Positions 8,740 through 16,749 of a DNA stretch of 53,267 nucleotides are shown here, piece after piece. The DNA comes from an uncultured Clostridia bacterium (GTDB lineage: Bacteria > Bacillota > Clostridia > Lachnospirales > CAG-274), in the NCBI GenBank assembly GCA_910579745.1, contig CAJTVH010000018.1:1-53267 (forward strand), given 5' to 3'. A program made the position numbers and the translations under genes. Below the pieces are notes generated by a model that made no database searches, was not told the DNA's origin, and saw only the letters and a program-made list of their open reading frames with translations. The number at the start of each line of letters is the position of its first letter. Position 1 is the first letter of the stretch.

Positions 8740-9277
8740 TAAAAAAAGTAACCTGTCACTATAATTATCAAATCAATAATTAAAGCAACAGGTTACTTAC
8801 TCGAATTTTCATCTGAACCTTCTATTTCCGACCACTCCTTTCCTCCCTCGTCTATCTCCGTCTTTTATCAAAGCCAAATAATCATATCAACTTATTTATA
8901 TACTTTATTTATTAATGCCATACGCTAAACTTTGAAATACCCTCTATATGAAATCATTTCCAAACAACGCAACCTTTTATAACTTTAAACCCGATCTTGT
9001 TTGAAATATGATGTAATTAATCCCGCAAATTTCAAAATTATAATTCATATGCTTTTTTTTATTTACTCACTCAAAAAATTCTTAATTAAAATATTATTGT
9101 TTAATTCACTTAAACTTAATAAATAATCCCAGCGCATTAATAAATAACTTTCTAATAAATTGATAAGAATTAAGTTTTTGACGGACTCACCTCTCATAAT
9201 ATACAAAACAGACAATCAATTAAACAAAACCAATATAATTATTGTTAAGCTTAATCATTATGTCCTTGACTTGTTAT
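8740..9277 (-). ncRNA. Candidate untranslated or small-peptide transcript
   Basis: A consensus promoter (9284-9312) and a terminator (8746-8798) frame about 540 nt on the minus strand with no normal gene. Only short frames are present: a 44-codon ATG frame at 9197-9063 beginning MRGESVKNLILIN with no good ribosome binding site, and a 23-codon frame beginning MNYNFEICGIN. Near the 3' end (8815-8865) the sequence is purine-rich with GGGAGGAAAGGAG, but no start codon follows. It may be a structured RNA, a leader for the acyltransferase gene that begins 170 bases after the terminator, or the remains of a decayed gene. I do not recognise an RNA family. Confidence 0.4.
8746..8798 (-). terminator. 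Rho-independent terminator of the 8740-9277 transcript
   Basis: The arms aagtaacctgt (8746-8756) and acaggttactt (8788-8798) are exact complements, and the loop contains a second stem (taattat with ataatta). On the minus strand the stem is followed by TTTTTTTATTTTT. A near-copy of one arm (caagttactt, 8708-8717) lies further downstream and could pair alternatively. Confidence 0.75.
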
Positions 9278-9283
9278 AGTTAT

Positions 9284-9312
9284 ATTATACATAGCATTTA
9301 TTATTTTGTCAA
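9284..9312 (-). promoter_or_regulatory. Consensus sigma-A promoter
   Basis: Read on the minus strand, TTGACA (9307-9312) and TATAAT (9284-9289) are both perfect consensus boxes separated by exactly 17 bases. It is the best promoter match noticed in the window and drives the candidate transcript toward 8740. Confidence 0.85.
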
Positions 9313-9675
9313 TAGTTTTTATATTAATTTTATAATTTTTTTAAAAAAATGTATTAAACCTGTTTAATACATAAACAATAATGGATGACAAAAAACTTTT
9401 TCTCTAGACAAAACCTGATTTTCATAGTAATACTTGGAAAATATCTAAAAAAATACATAGGAAAAGTCTTCTTAAAGTGACTTTGAAAAGATTATCTAAA
9501 AAATCTATTATAAAAAACTTTCTAAAAATATCGAAAAGTTACTGTATCTATTTGCTGATTTATAATTTCACATAAAAAAACAACTTGTATTTTGTATTAT
9601 TATAAAACAATTTTGAATACTCTTTAGCTTGTCATAACTTTCCATCTGAAATACAATTTAAATGGAGGTGTTTTT
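9313..9675. other. Gene-free AT-rich stretch
   Basis: This stretch lies between a minus-strand promoter and the GerMN gene. I see no gene, tRNA or repeat in it. It must hold the promoter of the GerMN-rdgB-tex operon, but no convincing -35/-10 pair was found. Confidence 0.5.
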
Positions 9676-10158
9676 ATGGAAATAAAACATATAGTTATAC
9701 TTATTATGCTGCTTTACATATTTATTTTCCCTGACAAAGCAAAAGCTGAACAAATAACTGTCTATTATCTAAAAGACGATGACGTTTACGCTTCTATGCT
9801 TAGTCAAAATTTTGAGATAAAAAATACCAGAAATATAGCGAAAAAAACTTTTATAACACTTGACAAACTCTTTAATAACGTTCAAAATATTAATTATGTT
9901 CCAAAGAATACAAAAGTTTTAAATGTGGAAAAAGTCGGAAAAAAGTTATATATAAATATAAGTGGTGAAATTTTAAGTTACGGCGGCGGTTCAACTTATG
10001 AAGTCGGCCTCGTTCGCCAGCTTCTTTATAATATTTTTCAATTTGATGAAATAGAAACCGTTTCAATTTTTATAGAAAATAAAAAAAGCTATTTTCCAGA
10101 AGGCACTTTGATTTATAATTATAAAAAGTCTGATTTTTTAGAGCTGCTAAATAATTAA
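9676..10158 (+). CDS. GerMN domain-containing secreted protein
   Basis: This 160-residue protein starts with a signal peptide (hydrophobic residues 6-19, likely cleavage near AKA-EQ at 24-25). A single GerMN domain (PF10646) follows, with ITVYYLKDDD at the N-terminus, the central VEKVGKKLYINIS strand, a Gly-rich SYGGGSTYEVGLVRQLLYNIFQF segment and the ending IFIENKK. GerMN domains occur in spore-germination protein GerM and in other envelope proteins, and probably mediate binding in the envelope. No lipobox Cys is seen. The ATG follows GGAGG. It is first in an operon with rdgB (15 bases downstream), the phosphodiesterase and tex. The cellular role is unknown. Confidence 0.8.
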   Translation: MEIKHIVILIMLLYIFIFPDKAKAEQITVYYLKDDDVYASMLSQNFEIKNTRNIAKKTFITLDKLFNNVQNINYVPKNTKVLNVEKVGKKLYINISGEILSYGGGSTYEVGLVRQLLYNIFQFDEIETVSIFIENKKSYFPEGTLIYNYKKSDFLELLNN

Positions 10159-10173
10159 CGAAAGGAAAAACAT

Positions 10174-10779
10174 ATGCATAAGAAAAAAATAATATTCGCA
10201 ACAAAAAACAATGGTAAATTAAAAGAAATACAAGCTGTTCTTTCTGATACGTTTGAGGTTATCTCAATGAACGACGCCGGATTAAACATTGATGTTGATG
10301 AAAATGGTACGACCTTTGAGGAGAACGCCTTAAAAAAGGCCGCTGAAATTATGAGAATAAGCGGGGAAATCGTATTAGCCGATGATTCCGGTTTAGAAAT
10401 AGATTATTTGGATAAAGCCCCCGGCGTTTATTCAGCGAGATATATGGGAGAAAATACCCCCTATTCGATAAAAAACAATAAAATTTTAGAGATTTTAAAA
10501 AATGTTCCCGAAGAAAAAAGAACAGCTCGGTTTGTATGCGTAATCGCCGCTTCTCTCCCCTCTCCATATAATAAAACATTAACCGCGAGAGGAACAATAG
10601 AAGGCATAATCGGTTATGAGATAAAGGGAGAAAACGGTTTTGGATATGACCCTATTTTTTATCTTCCTGAAAAAAAACTCACCACAGCGCAGCTTTCATT
10701 AACAGATAAAAATAAAATAAGCCATAGAGGGAAAGCGCTTCATATAATGAAAAATAAACTTATAGAAATATTTAAATAA
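10174..10779 (+). CDS. rdgB: XTP/dITP diphosphatase (non-canonical purine NTP pyrophosphatase)
   Basis: This 201-residue Ham1/RdgB family enzyme hydrolyses dITP, XTP and ITP to the monophosphate plus pyrophosphate, which keeps deaminated purines out of DNA and RNA. The family motifs are present in order: FATKNNGKLKEIQ (substrate loop, residues 8-20), LADDSGLEIDYLDKAPGVYS (metal-binding Asp pair, around 72), GFGYDPIFYLPE (around 150) and SHRGKAL (around 183). The length is normal. The ATG follows GAAAGGA, and the metallophosphoesterase begins 11 bases after the stop, a common clostridial pairing. Confidence 0.97.
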   Translation: MHKKKIIFATKNNGKLKEIQAVLSDTFEVISMNDAGLNIDVDENGTTFEENALKKAAEIMRISGEIVLADDSGLEIDYLDKAPGVYSARYMGENTPYSIKNNKILEILKNVPEEKRTARFVCVIAASLPSPYNKTLTARGTIEGIIGYEIKGENGFGYDPIFYLPEKKLTTAQLSLTDKNKISHRGKALHIMKNKLIEIFK

Positions 10780-10790
10780 AGGAGCCGCCG

Positions 10791-11306
10791 ATGAAAATTC
10801 TTGTTTTCAGTGATTCTCATGGGAATTTAAGCAACTTAGAATTAATTTTAACTCAATATAGGGAAAACACAGAGTATGTAATCCACTTAGGAGATTATGA
10901 CAGTGATATTTCTGAAATGAAAACTCCTTTCCCAAACTATAAGTATATAAACATATCAGGTAACTGTGATTGGGGTAATTTCACGCCTTCCGAAAAATTT
11001 TTCTCATTGCGTGGTAAAAACTTTTTTATAACTCACGGGCATAAATATAGGGTAAAATTAGACCTTATAAAACTTTCATATTCAGCTGAAGAAAAGAACG
11101 CCGATATATGCCTGTTTGGACATACTCACGTTCCTATGCTCACTCAATTAAACAATATAATCTATATGAATCCTGGAAGCGTGTCAAACCCCAGAGGAGG
11201 AACTTCTTATACATACGGAACTATAGACATATGTGATAAAGGAAATATACATGCGGAAATTATAGAACTTACGAAAACAGGCGATAAAACTATAATGAGA
11301 CTTTAG
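10791..11306 (+). CDS. YfcE/MJ0936-type metallophosphodiesterase
   Basis: This 171-residue calcineurin-like phosphoesterase shows the five di-metal motifs: FSDSHGN (D7, H9), HLGDYDSD, ISGNCDW, ITHGHKY and GHTHVP, followed by NPGSVSNPRGG. Members are cytosolic Mn2+/Ni2+-dependent phosphodiesterases whose natural substrate is usually unknown. The small size fits the YfcE group without extra domains. The ATG follows AAAGGAG, and it lies 11 bases after rdgB and 25 bases before tex. Confidence 0.93.
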   Translation: MKILVFSDSHGNLSNLELILTQYRENTEYVIHLGDYDSDISEMKTPFPNYKYINISGNCDWGNFTPSEKFFSLRGKNFFITHGHKYRVKLDLIKLSYSAEEKNADICLFGHTHVPMLTQLNNIIYMNPGSVSNPRGGTSYTYGTIDICDKGNIHAEIIELTKTGDKTIMRL

Positions 11307-11331
11307 TGAAATTATAAAAACGGAGGAAACA

Positions 11332-13470
11332 ATGAACATTTTAAAAAAACTTCAAGACGAATTTAATTTAAAACAAAATCAGGTTGAGAACACCGTAAAA
11401 CTTATAGATGAAGGATGCACAATCCCTTTTATAGCGAGATACAGAAAAGAAATGACAGGTTCCCTTGACGACCAATTATTAAGAGAGCTTTATGACAAAC
11501 TTATATATTTAAGAAATCTTGACGAAAAAAGAGAACAAGTAAGAAAACTCATTTCAGAACAGGAGAAATTAACTGATGAAATATCAAAAGCACTTAATAT
11601 GGCTGAAACAATAACAGAAATAGACGATATATATCGTCCTTTCAGACCAAAAAGGAGAACAAGAGCGACAATAGCTAAAGAAAAAGGACTAGAGCCTCTC
11701 GCTAATATAATATTAGAGCAGAATACAAAAGAAAATTTAGTTCTTCTCGCTAAAAGCTATATAAATGAGGAAAAAAACGTAAATTCTTCAGATGATGCGC
11801 TTCAAGGAGCGATGGATATAATTGCTGAAATAATTTCAGATAACGCCGATTATCGAAGTATAATACGAAAACTTACCTATTCAAAGGGCTTTATAACAGC
11901 AAAAGCGATCGATGAAAAAAAAGAATCAGTTTATGAAATGTATTATGAATATACAGAACTTATAAAACAAATCGCTGGACATCGTGTACTTGCTATAAAC
12001 AGAGGAGAGAAAGAAAATTTTATTTCCGTAAAAATAGAGGCTCCTGTTGATGAAATACTGAATAAATTAAATAATATTATAATAAAAAATAATGATAAAA
12101 CAAATCAAATAATAAAAGATATAATAGAGGATAGTTATAAAAGACTTATATCTTCGTCAATAGAAAGGGAAATACGAACGGATTTAACGGATAAAGCGGA
12201 AGAGGGAGCGATAAAAGTATTCAGCGAAAATTTAAAACAACTCCTTTTACAGCCCCCAATTAAAGATAAAGTTGTTCTCGCTCTTGATCCTGGCTTTAGG
12301 ACAGGCTGTAAAACGGCGGTTATAGACGGAACAGGAAAAGTCCTTGATACAGGCGTAATATACCCTGTACCTCCTCATAATAAAATAGAAGACGCAAAAA
12401 AGAAATTAAAACCATGGATAAGTAAATATGGCGTAAATATTATAGCCATAGGAAACGGAACAGCGTCAAGAGAAACCGAAAGCTTCGCGGCTGAAATGAT
12501 AAAAGAAATTACGGAAAATGTAATGTATATAATAGTAAATGAGGCAGGCGCTTCCGTTTACTCGGCGTCAAAACTCGGAGCAGAGGAATTTCCCGATTAC
12601 GACGTCGCGCTTAGAAGCGCTGTAAGTATAGGTCGTAGATTACAAGACCCCCTTGCTGAACTTGTGAAAATAGATCCCAAAAGTATAGGTGTTGGACAAT
12701 ACCAGCATGATATGAATCAAAAACGTCTTGGAGAAACGTTAGGCGGTGTTGTTGAGGGCTGTGTAAACAATGTTGGCGTAGACCTTAATACAGCCTCACC
12801 TTCGCTTTTATCATATGTATCCGGAATAAGCGGAACTGTCGCTAAAAATATAATAAAATATCGAGAAGAAAACGGAAAATTCAGCGACAGAAAACAACTT
12901 TTAAAAGTAAAAAAACTCGGTCCTAAAGCGTATGAGCAATGCGCGGGTTTTTTAAGAATATCCGATGGAAACAATATTCTTGACAATACTGGAGTTCACC
13001 CTGAATCTTATGAGGTCACGGAAAAACTCTTGTTAAAATTAGGATATACCTTAACCGACGTTTCAGAAAATAATATTTCAGGAATAAAAAGCAAAATTAG
13101 TAATATTCAAAGTCTCTCAAACGAACTTAAGGTTGGAATTCCAACGTTACAGGATATAATAAAAGAACTTGAAAAACCCGGACGTGATCCTCGCGATGAA
13201 ATGCCTAAACCTGTTTTAAGAAATGATATACTCTCAATGGAAGACTTAACAGAAGGAATGATATTAAAAGGTACCGTAAGAAATGTAATTGACTTCGGAG
13301 CGTTTGTGGATATAGGCGTTCATCAGGATGGACTTGTCCATATATCCGAAATAACAAATAAATATATAAAACACCCTCTTGAGGTTGTCAGCGTTGGAGA
13401 TATAGTTGATGTAAAAGTTCTCGGGGTCGACATAAATAAAAAAAGAATATCTCTCTCAATGAAAATATAA
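11332..13470 (+). CDS. tex: Tex family RNA-binding transcription accessory protein
   Basis: This 712-residue cytosolic protein has the full Tex layout. It has an N-terminal helical Tex domain (IPFIARYRKEMTG near residue 32), a YqgF/RNase H-like domain (VVLALDPGFRTGCKTAVID, about 315-440), helix-hairpin-helix repeats (LNTASPSLLSYVSGISGTVAKNI and the KVKKLGPKAYEQ region, about 485-545), and a C-terminal S1 domain (GTVRNVIDFGAFVDIG...HISEI, about 640-710). Tex binds nucleic acids and is linked to transcription and stress tolerance. The ATG follows CGGAGGA. It is last in the operon, with a hairpin 25 bases after the stop. Confidence 0.96.
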   Translation: MNILKKLQDEFNLKQNQVENTVKLIDEGCTIPFIARYRKEMTGSLDDQLLRELYDKLIYLRNLDEKREQVRKLISEQEKLTDEISKALNMAETITEIDDIYRPFRPKRRTRATIAKEKGLEPLANIILEQNTKENLVLLAKSYINEEKNVNSSDDALQGAMDIIAEIISDNADYRSIIRKLTYSKGFITAKAIDEKKESVYEMYYEYTELIKQIAGHRVLAINRGEKENFISVKIEAPVDEILNKLNNIIIKNNDKTNQIIKDIIEDSYKRLISSSIEREIRTDLTDKAEEGAIKVFSENLKQLLLQPPIKDKVVLALDPGFRTGCKTAVIDGTGKVLDTGVIYPVPPHNKIEDAKKKLKPWISKYGVNIIAIGNGTASRETESFAAEMIKEITENVMYIIVNEAGASVYSASKLGAEEFPDYDVALRSAVSIGRRLQDPLAELVKIDPKSIGVGQYQHDMNQKRLGETLGGVVEGCVNNVGVDLNTASPSLLSYVSGISGTVAKNIIKYREENGKFSDRKQLLKVKKLGPKAYEQCAGFLRISDGNNILDNTGVHPESYEVTEKLLLKLGYTLTDVSENNISGIKSKISNIQSLSNELKVGIPTLQDIIKELEKPGRDPRDEMPKPVLRNDILSMEDLTEGMILKGTVRNVIDFGAFVDIGVHQDGLVHISEITNKYIKHPLEVVSVGDIVDVKVLGVDINKKRISLSMKI

Positions 13471-13495
13471 TAAATACCATAAATCTAAATAAAAT

Positions 13496-13561
13496 CCATA
13501 AGTTTATTCACTATAAAATAAGTTTAACAAAAGATATATTTAAATAAGAATAAGCTTATGG
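13496..13561 (+). terminator. Inverted repeat after tex, probable terminator
   Basis: Arms ccataagtttattc (13496-13509) and gaataagcttatgg (13548-13561) pair with one G-U and enclose a 38-base loop. The U-run after the stem is weak. The remaining sequence to 14032 has no recognisable gene. Around 13852-13915 it faintly resembles a decayed MITE copy (ggcgtatcttaaaa). Confidence 0.45.
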
Positions 13562-13940
13562 GTTACTTTATTATATTGATATTCTAATATATTATTTTTC
13601 TATTTGCGCTTTATATAGCCAAATAATAAAAAATAAGCAGTAAATCTTTAATAACACCTGATATATTAAATAATTCTTCTGCCGTCTCACACTAAAATTT
13701 TGTGAATTGCTCTAAAATAATCTCTATCTTAAACCTTTTATATTTTCTATATTACTTTTTTTCACAGATTTAATAATTGATTTATTTAAAATTACTTTTA
13801 ATATTAAACTTTATATGGTAAAATATATATTAAATAAATTGTAAATTGGCGTATCTTAAAAAAACTATAGCCAAAAATTATTTATTATTTATAACTATGT
13901 ATTTTCGCGTATTTGCTTTTTTACGAAAATAACTGTTTTG

Positions 13941-14036
13941 TTTGGAGGTGTTTATACCATAAAAACTTGTTATTATATCTTTTTTCAAAAAAGGTATAAA
14001 TTGATTTTATACAAAAATGGAGTGATAAATTTATGA
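13941..14036 (+). promoter_or_regulatory. Leader of the rhamnogalacturonan lyase gene with orphan Shine-Dalgarno
   Basis: A strong TTTGGAGGTGTTT, like those before three real genes here, is followed by no AUG, GUG or UUG at the right distance. A 25-codon frame could begin at ATA 13959 and ends overlapping the lyase ATG (stop at 14034-14036). Tttatacc and ggtataaa can pair across it. It may be a coupled leader peptide or a decayed start site. Confidence 0.25.
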
Positions 14037-16324
14037 TAAAGAAAATAATACATTATCTGTTTACATTAATTATTTCTGTTAATATGTCTGGTTCAATGTT
14101 TATAGACAGCCTTTCCGCCGCCGAAATAACTGAACCCAAACAAATGGAATACTTAACAAGAGGCGCTATAGGCGCTATAATTGACGGAAATGTGTATTTA
14201 AGTTGGAGACTTCTCGGTACTGAACCTATGGACACTAAATTTAATATTTATTGTAACGGTGAAAAAATTATTAATAATTTAAATAATACAAATTATACTC
14301 ATATAGGCGGAAATAAAAACAATAAATATCAAATTTCCTCTGTAATTAATGGAAAAGAGACAGCTAAGTCAAATTATGTTAATATACTTCAAGGTAAAAA
14401 AGACTCTGATTTAAGCAAAGGAAATTTTGAGCCTGTTCCTTATGCTTATTTCGATATACCTATAGACCCTCCGCCAGACGGTGATGGCTGTACATATAAA
14501 AATAATAATATGTCAAATCCTGTCTTTTCAGAACCAAGATTAGCTCTTGGCGGCGCTAACGACGCTTCTGTCGGTGATTTGGACGGCGATGGGGAATATG
14601 AGATTATTTTAAAATGGAATCCAAGCAACGCTCATGATAACAGTGAGAACGGAAAAACCGGAAATACTTACATAGACGCTTATAAAATGGACGGAACTAA
14701 ACTTTGGAGAATTGATTTAGGTAAAAATATTCGTTCTGGCTCTCATTATACGCAATATATAGTTTATGATTTAGATTATGACGGAAAGGCTGAAATCGCT
14801 ATGAAAACCGCCCCTGGCTCTATTGATGGCACGGGCAAATATGTTACTGAAGCCGGAAGCACTGATAAAATTAAAGATGCTGATAACAATATATCTTATG
14901 TAAACTCAAAAGGAAGAATTTTAGATGGACCTGAATATCTCACAGTTTTTAATGGAAAAACGGGAGAAGCTGTACAAACCATAGATTATTATCCTGAAAG
15001 AGGAGATATAAACAAATGGGGTAAAAGTAACGATAATGGAAATCGCGTCGATAGATTTTTAGCGGGCGTAGCCTATTTAGACGGTGTTCATCCCAGCCTT
15101 ATTATGTGCCGAGGTTATTACGGAAGATCTGTTGTTGTCGCCTATGATTGGAATGGAACAAATTTAAGTAAAAAGTGGGTTTTAGACTCAGGAACCGATT
15201 CAAGCAATAATTTTTATGGACAGGGTAATCATTCTTTATCTGTGGCGGATCTCGACAATGACGGCTTTGATGAGATAGTTTATGGTTCCGCGGCGGTAGA
15301 CCATGACGGAAAGGTTCTTCATTCCACTAAATGGGGACACGGCGACGCGCTTCATGTAAGTGATTTTAATAACGATGGAAAACAAGAAATTTTTAGCGTT
15401 CTTGAGGAAAAACCCAATTATGGCACAGCTTATCGTGACGGCGATACCGGAAAAGAATTTTGGCATAGTAAAGCTGGACAGGATACTGGAAGAGGTATTA
15501 TGATAAACGCGAGCTCTAAATATAATCCTTTAGGTTTTAGTTCAGAAGATGGTAACTTTTTTGACTCGTCGGGAAATAAATTATCTCTTAAAAGAGTTGG
15601 CGGAGCTAATTTCGCCGTATATTGGGACGGAGATTTATACAGAGAACTTTCCGACGGGTTGACAATAACAAAAGTAAAAGATGATTATGGTATGGTTAAA
15701 ATATGGGATATTGGAATAAACAATCCAGTTGAGACAAATAACAGCACAAAAAACAACATTTGTCTTCAAGCTGATTTATTCGGCGACTGGCGTGAGGAAA
15801 TGGTACTAAGACACAATGATAACTCCGCTCTAAGAATTTTTATTTCTTTAGCTCCTACAGATTATAAATTAACTACCCTTATGCACGACAGTCAATACAG
15901 ATGCGCGGTCGCTTGGCAAAATGTTGGTTATAATCAGCCTCCTCATCCAAGCTATTATATAGGTCCTGATAAAACTAATTATAAACAGCCTAATATTAAA
16001 ACTTTTTCTATAGACGCCATAATTGATGTTGATAATCTAAATACAAATGGCAACAAAGTTAATTTTGAGAGCATTATAAAAAGTAAAATCGAGGTTAAAA
16101 ACGCTATTGTTGTCGCTTCTTTGTATGACTCTAACGGTACCTTGGTTGATTCTAAAAATTTTAATACCTCTTTTGAGGTAGATACCCCTAAAAATATCAA
16201 TTTTGAGCTTAATAAAAAAAATATCCAAAACCTTACTTTAAAAATATTTATTTGGGACAGTCTTGATAATATGAAGCCTGTTTTTAAAACAAAAGCTTAT
16301 AGTCAAAGCCTTGAGAACTCTTAA
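14033..16324 (+). CDS. Secreted rhamnogalacturonan lyase, polysaccharide lyase family 11 (YesW-like)
   Basis: This 763-residue protein has a signal peptide (hydrophobic 7-30, likely cleavage near SAA-EI) and a PL11 catalytic beta-propeller, about residues 37-640. The PL11 opening QMEYLTRGAIGAIIDGNVYLSWRLLG is clear. Calcium-binding loops typical of the propeller recur: DLDGDGEYEIILKW, DLDYDGKAEIAMKTAPG, DLDNDGFDEIVYGS and DFNNDGKQEIF. The enzyme cleaves the rhamnogalacturonan I backbone of pectin by beta-elimination outside the cell. B. subtilis YesW is about 620 residues. The extra ~110 C-terminal residues form an Ig-like domain ending KIFIWDSLDNMKPVF, a tail I associate with other clostridial secreted glycoside enzymes. 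The gene stands alone with no transporter or glycosidase beside it. Confidence 0.93.
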   Translation: MIKKIIHYLFTLIISVNMSGSMFIDSLSAAEITEPKQMEYLTRGAIGAIIDGNVYLSWRLLGTEPMDTKFNIYCNGEKIINNLNNTNYTHIGGNKNNKYQISSVINGKETAKSNYVNILQGKKDSDLSKGNFEPVPYAYFDIPIDPPPDGDGCTYKNNNMSNPVFSEPRLALGGANDASVGDLDGDGEYEIILKWNPSNAHDNSENGKTGNTYIDAYKMDGTKLWRIDLGKNIRSGSHYTQYIVYDLDYDGKAEIAMKTAPGSIDGTGKYVTEAGSTDKIKDADNNISYVNSKGRILDGPEYLTVFNGKTGEAVQTIDYYPERGDINKWGKSNDNGNRVDRFLAGVAYLDGVHPSLIMCRGYYGRSVVVAYDWNGTNLSKKWVLDSGTDSSNNFYGQGNHSLSVADLDNDGFDEIVYGSAAVDHDGKVLHSTKWGHGDALHVSDFNNDGKQEIFSVLEEKPNYGTAYRDGDTGKEFWHSKAGQDTGRGIMINASSKYNPLGFSSEDGNFFDSSGNKLSLKRVGGANFAVYWDGDLYRELSDGLTITKVKDDYGMVKIWDIGINNPVETNNSTKNNICLQADLFGDWREEMVLRHNDNSALRIFISLAPTDYKLTTLMHDSQYRCAVAWQNVGYNQPPHPSYYIGPDKTNYKQPNIKTFSIDAIIDVDNLNTNGNKVNFESIIKSKIEVKNAIVVASLYDSNGTLVDSKNFNTSFEVDTPKNINFELNKKNIQNLTLKIFIWDSLDNMKPVFKTKAYSQSLENS

Positions 16325-16453
16325 ATTCTTTATTTTTGTTAATGTATGTCCGCAGACTATTTAAAGTTAAACTGATTTTATCAGTGCCTCTCAATTACCG
16401 ACGTATTTTATCATAAGCATAATAATATTGTAATTATATATTTTAATAAAAAC

Positions 16454-16616
16454 TAGAGTGTATCTGAAAACTAAAATACGTGCGAAAAATTATAAAAAAT
16501 AAAACGAAACAGAAAGCCTTTTCTGTTTAATTGAACCGTTTTCGTTTATTTTCTAATAATTTTTTGGATATTTCGCGTATATATGATAGCTTATGATAGT
16601 TTTCAGATACGCCCTA
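16454..16616. repeat. MITE-like repeat, copy D (full, 163 bp, inverted)
   Basis: It is in orientation 2, with ends tagagtgtatctgaaaact and agttttcagatacgccct. It lies between the convergent lyase and valS genes, about 130 bases after the lyase stop. The rest of this gap holds only the valS terminator. Confidence 0.9.
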
Positions 16617-16682
16617 AATAAAATATAAAAACAAATATCCACATTATTGTGTTGACATCTCTAAACATTGGTTTTAAAAAAC

Positions 16683-16726
16683 AAAGCCGATGATTTGTAT
16701 AATAACTTTACAAATCTATCGGCTTT
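16683..16726 (-). terminator. Terminator after valS (bidirectional)
   Basis: The arms aaagccgatgatttgta (16683-16699) and tacaaatctatcggcttt (16709-16726) pair with one mismatch around a 9-base loop. T-runs follow on both strands. It serves valS on the minus strand and could also stop the lyase transcript. Confidence 0.85.
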
Positions 16727-16749
16727 TTCATTTTAATATATTTTAATAT

